Of a stretch of 64,000 bases of DNA, positions 62,801-64,000 are shown one piece after another. The notes under the pieces are model-generated. The model ran no database searches. It saw only the letters and a list, made by a program, of their open reading frames with translations, and was not told the DNA's origin. The position numbers and the translations under genes were made by a program. The stretch covers positions 3,683,328 to 3,747,327 of the forward strand of contig SSNP01000010.1 in assembly GCA_006937955.1 (NCBI GenBank). Direction: 5' to 3'. The first letter of the stretch is position 1; each line of letters begins with the position of its first letter. The DNA comes from Pachypanchax playfairii. Taxonomy: Eukaryota > Chordata > Actinopteri > Cyprinodontiformes > Aplocheilidae.

Positions 62801-63730
62801 AACCTATTAACAATTACACAGCTCTCCTCATTTATTTACCTTTCTGTTGAACAACAATTAGTTAATCATGAACATGTAGCTAAAAATGTTATGTTAAAAG
62901 GAAACCTTCTTTAAATTAACAATGGTTACAAAAACAAAGCTAGAATGGACAACAAGGGGGACCAAAAAAGCCTGAGGGCATTATTCTCCTTTTGATTCAA
63001 CTTTGCAGTTAATACACACCTGCATGTTTTGTTTATTTGAGAATTAACCAAGCGACTCACTTTCTTCCTCCAGAGTGAATTGGGAGTTTCTTCTCCACCT
63101 GTGGTCCTTTAGAAAACTCTTCAGTCTGAGAGTAAAAAGTTTTAAAGAAATAAACATAATGAAATCTAACCAGTTCTACCAGCTGTTCCTCAGTGTGTCC
63201 CTTGTGTGTGGAGAATATGAAGTATACAAAATTAATTAGGATTGTCAAATTAGCAAACCCAGGTGTCTGTATATATAGTACTTGATAGCTATTCATTTTG
63301 CAGTCTAAAACCTGGACGAGATCCAGCTGCTTGATAATGATGTCTGGGTGAGAAAAGAAAACAATGTCAGTCTATTCAAAGTATTTTAACTTTGTGGTAC
63401 TGGCACTTCAGTGTACTTAATAAATGTTGTTTTTGCATTTCATTAGACACATTTATTTTAGGTTGTTAGCTTGTCACTGACTTTGTCCTGAAAAACAAGG
63501 GACTAGAAAACGGACATAAAGATGCAAACATGGAAGCACCCAGGACATATTTCAGAGTTTAGCTGAAGTGTTGTGGTACATTCTGGTAAATAATTATTTT
63601 TCCAGGACTCAAGTAGGAAATGTTTACCTTTGGCTGAATGGAACTGTTGAAATCTTCCTCCAGAAATTCTTCCAGAAGAGCATCGATATCGTCTGAGACG
63701 CTGCTGACTGGCTGCTCAGGCTTTGTGTCA
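56809..63730 (-). CDS. cfap418: cfap418 (C8orf37), partial: exons 2 onward, first exon outside the window
   Basis: Visible exons, 5' to 3': 63730-63628, 63125-63061, 62653-62588, 62406-62311 and 56968-56809 (stop 56811-56809). All junctions are GT-AG and in phase; 490 bases encode about 162 residues of a protein near 207 in human. Human-like segments: DDIDALLEEFLEEDF, CCPVFIGGSSVTNGVGTATS, CDQLRCVSCDFWVLMFDD, WDASCDYLFFRNNMP, LRAYACQCSW and the C-terminal LRWVCGRHQD. The cysteine pairs (CVSC, CQC, VC) of the conserved C-terminal domain are kept. Known role: ciliary/photoreceptor protein needed for outer-segment disc formation; human mutations cause cone-rod dystrophy, retinitis pigmentosa and Bardet-Biedl syndrome. 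The exon with the start codon and acidic N terminus was not found between 63731 and 64000. The last intron is large (about 5.3 kb) and holds a tRNA gene. Confidence 0.92.
57847..57928 (-). tRNA. tRNA-Leu (anticodon TAA)
   Basis: The minus strand folds as an 82-base cloverleaf. The acceptor stem is ACCAGGA with TCCTGGT. The A-box region reads TGGCCGAGTGG. The anticodon arm GGACTTAAGATCC puts TAA in the anticodon. There is a long variable arm, typical of class II leucine tRNA, and a T arm GTGGG-TTCAAAC-CCCAC. There is no intron. The match to human tRNA-Leu-TAA is close outside the variable arm. It lies inside the last intron of cfap418 on the same strand. No oligo-T terminator of four or more is seen within about 100 bases downstream; the first T run found is at about 57670-57675. 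Confidence 0.93.
58850..58927. repeat. Inverted repeat (nested)
   Basis: GATTTGATTGCA (58857-58868) is exactly complementary to TGCAATCAAATC (58887-58898). An outer AGACAA/TTGTCT pair (58850-58855 and 58922-58927) flanks it, and AATTTGGG/CCCAAATT (58867-58874 and 58898-58905) offers a competing pairing. It may be a degenerate MITE inside the cfap418 intron. Confidence 0.5.
59161..59161. other. Single ambiguous base (N)
   Basis: One undetermined base in the cfap418 last intron; no coding consequence. Confidence 0.95.
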
Positions 63731-64000
63731 CTGATGGAGAAACAAAATATGAAGATCTCTGGGTTGCAGCAATTCATGACTTTTTCTGTCATATCAAACT
63801 TTCATGCTCAATGTGTGTCGGGATTTTTTTTTCTTGAAAAATCCTATTTTTTAAAGCTTTGGGGTAATTTGTGATTATCCTGCTAAAATTGTATATTTAC
63901 CCACTCTGATTAAAGGATTTATAAGAATCATGCAATCATGTATTTAGTATTTTAATTTTGCAAAATGTCTTCATGTCTGTAGGGGCTCAGTGTATGAAGG
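63731..64000 (-). other. cfap418: cfap418 intron, right edge of window
   Basis: The acceptor TTTGTTTCTCCATCAG ends at 63731. No exon encoding the acidic N terminus was found in the remaining 270 bases. Confidence 0.6.

Noticed and set aside
1..64000. CRISPR arrays, operons or bacterial features
   Set aside because: The genes have spliceosomal introns and vertebrate homologues. No spaced direct-repeat array was seen.

Overview
The window is vertebrate nuclear DNA, most likely from a ray-finned (teleost) fish. Evidence: AT-rich sequence, large introns and intergenic spaces, GT-AG splicing, and several interspersed repeats of the kind common in teleosts. Three protein genes could be recognised by reading predicted exons against remembered human proteins. 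They are plekhf2 (+, coding exon 30247-30987), wdr73 (-, complete, eight coding exons, 50689 down to 46903) and cfap418, formerly C8orf37 (-, five exons visible, 63730 down to 56809, first exon beyond the right edge). A tRNA-Leu(TAA) gene sits inside the last cfap418 intron at 57847-57928 (-).

Layout. Positions 1-30 kb hold no gene I can name. They contain repeats, two candidate promoter or first-exon regions (about 14.4 and 21.5 kb), several candidate regulatory islands, an assembly gap flanked by a poly-C and a poly-G run (23870-23942), and an unexplained pair of exon-like open frames at 25.6-26.7 kb. Positions 30-34.3 kb are the plekhf2 coding exon and its probable 3' UTR. Positions 34.3-46.9 kb are intergenic and carry three larger repeat insertions; one is the relic of a multicopy gene with an in-frame stop (39933-40210). 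Wdr73 fills 46.9-50.7 kb. Positions 50.7-56.3 kb are intergenic with candidate enhancers and repeats, and the rest of the window is cfap418.

The genes are not an operon and have unrelated jobs: endosomal traffic (plekhf2), spindle and microtubule-linked cell biology (wdr73), and photoreceptor/ciliary protein (cfap418). In human, PLEKHF2 and CFAP418 are neighbours on 8q22 while WDR73 lies on chromosome 15, so wdr73 between them is a local difference in gene order.

I did not find a clearly new biological system. The observations most worth checking are the gene order, the open frames at 25.6-26.7 kb, an 11-bp perfect hairpin in the plekhf2 3' UTR, an identical CTCF-like 14-mer in convergent orientation at 2.9 and 50.8 kb, and the candidate conserved non-coding islands. 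All homology statements come from memory; no search was run.
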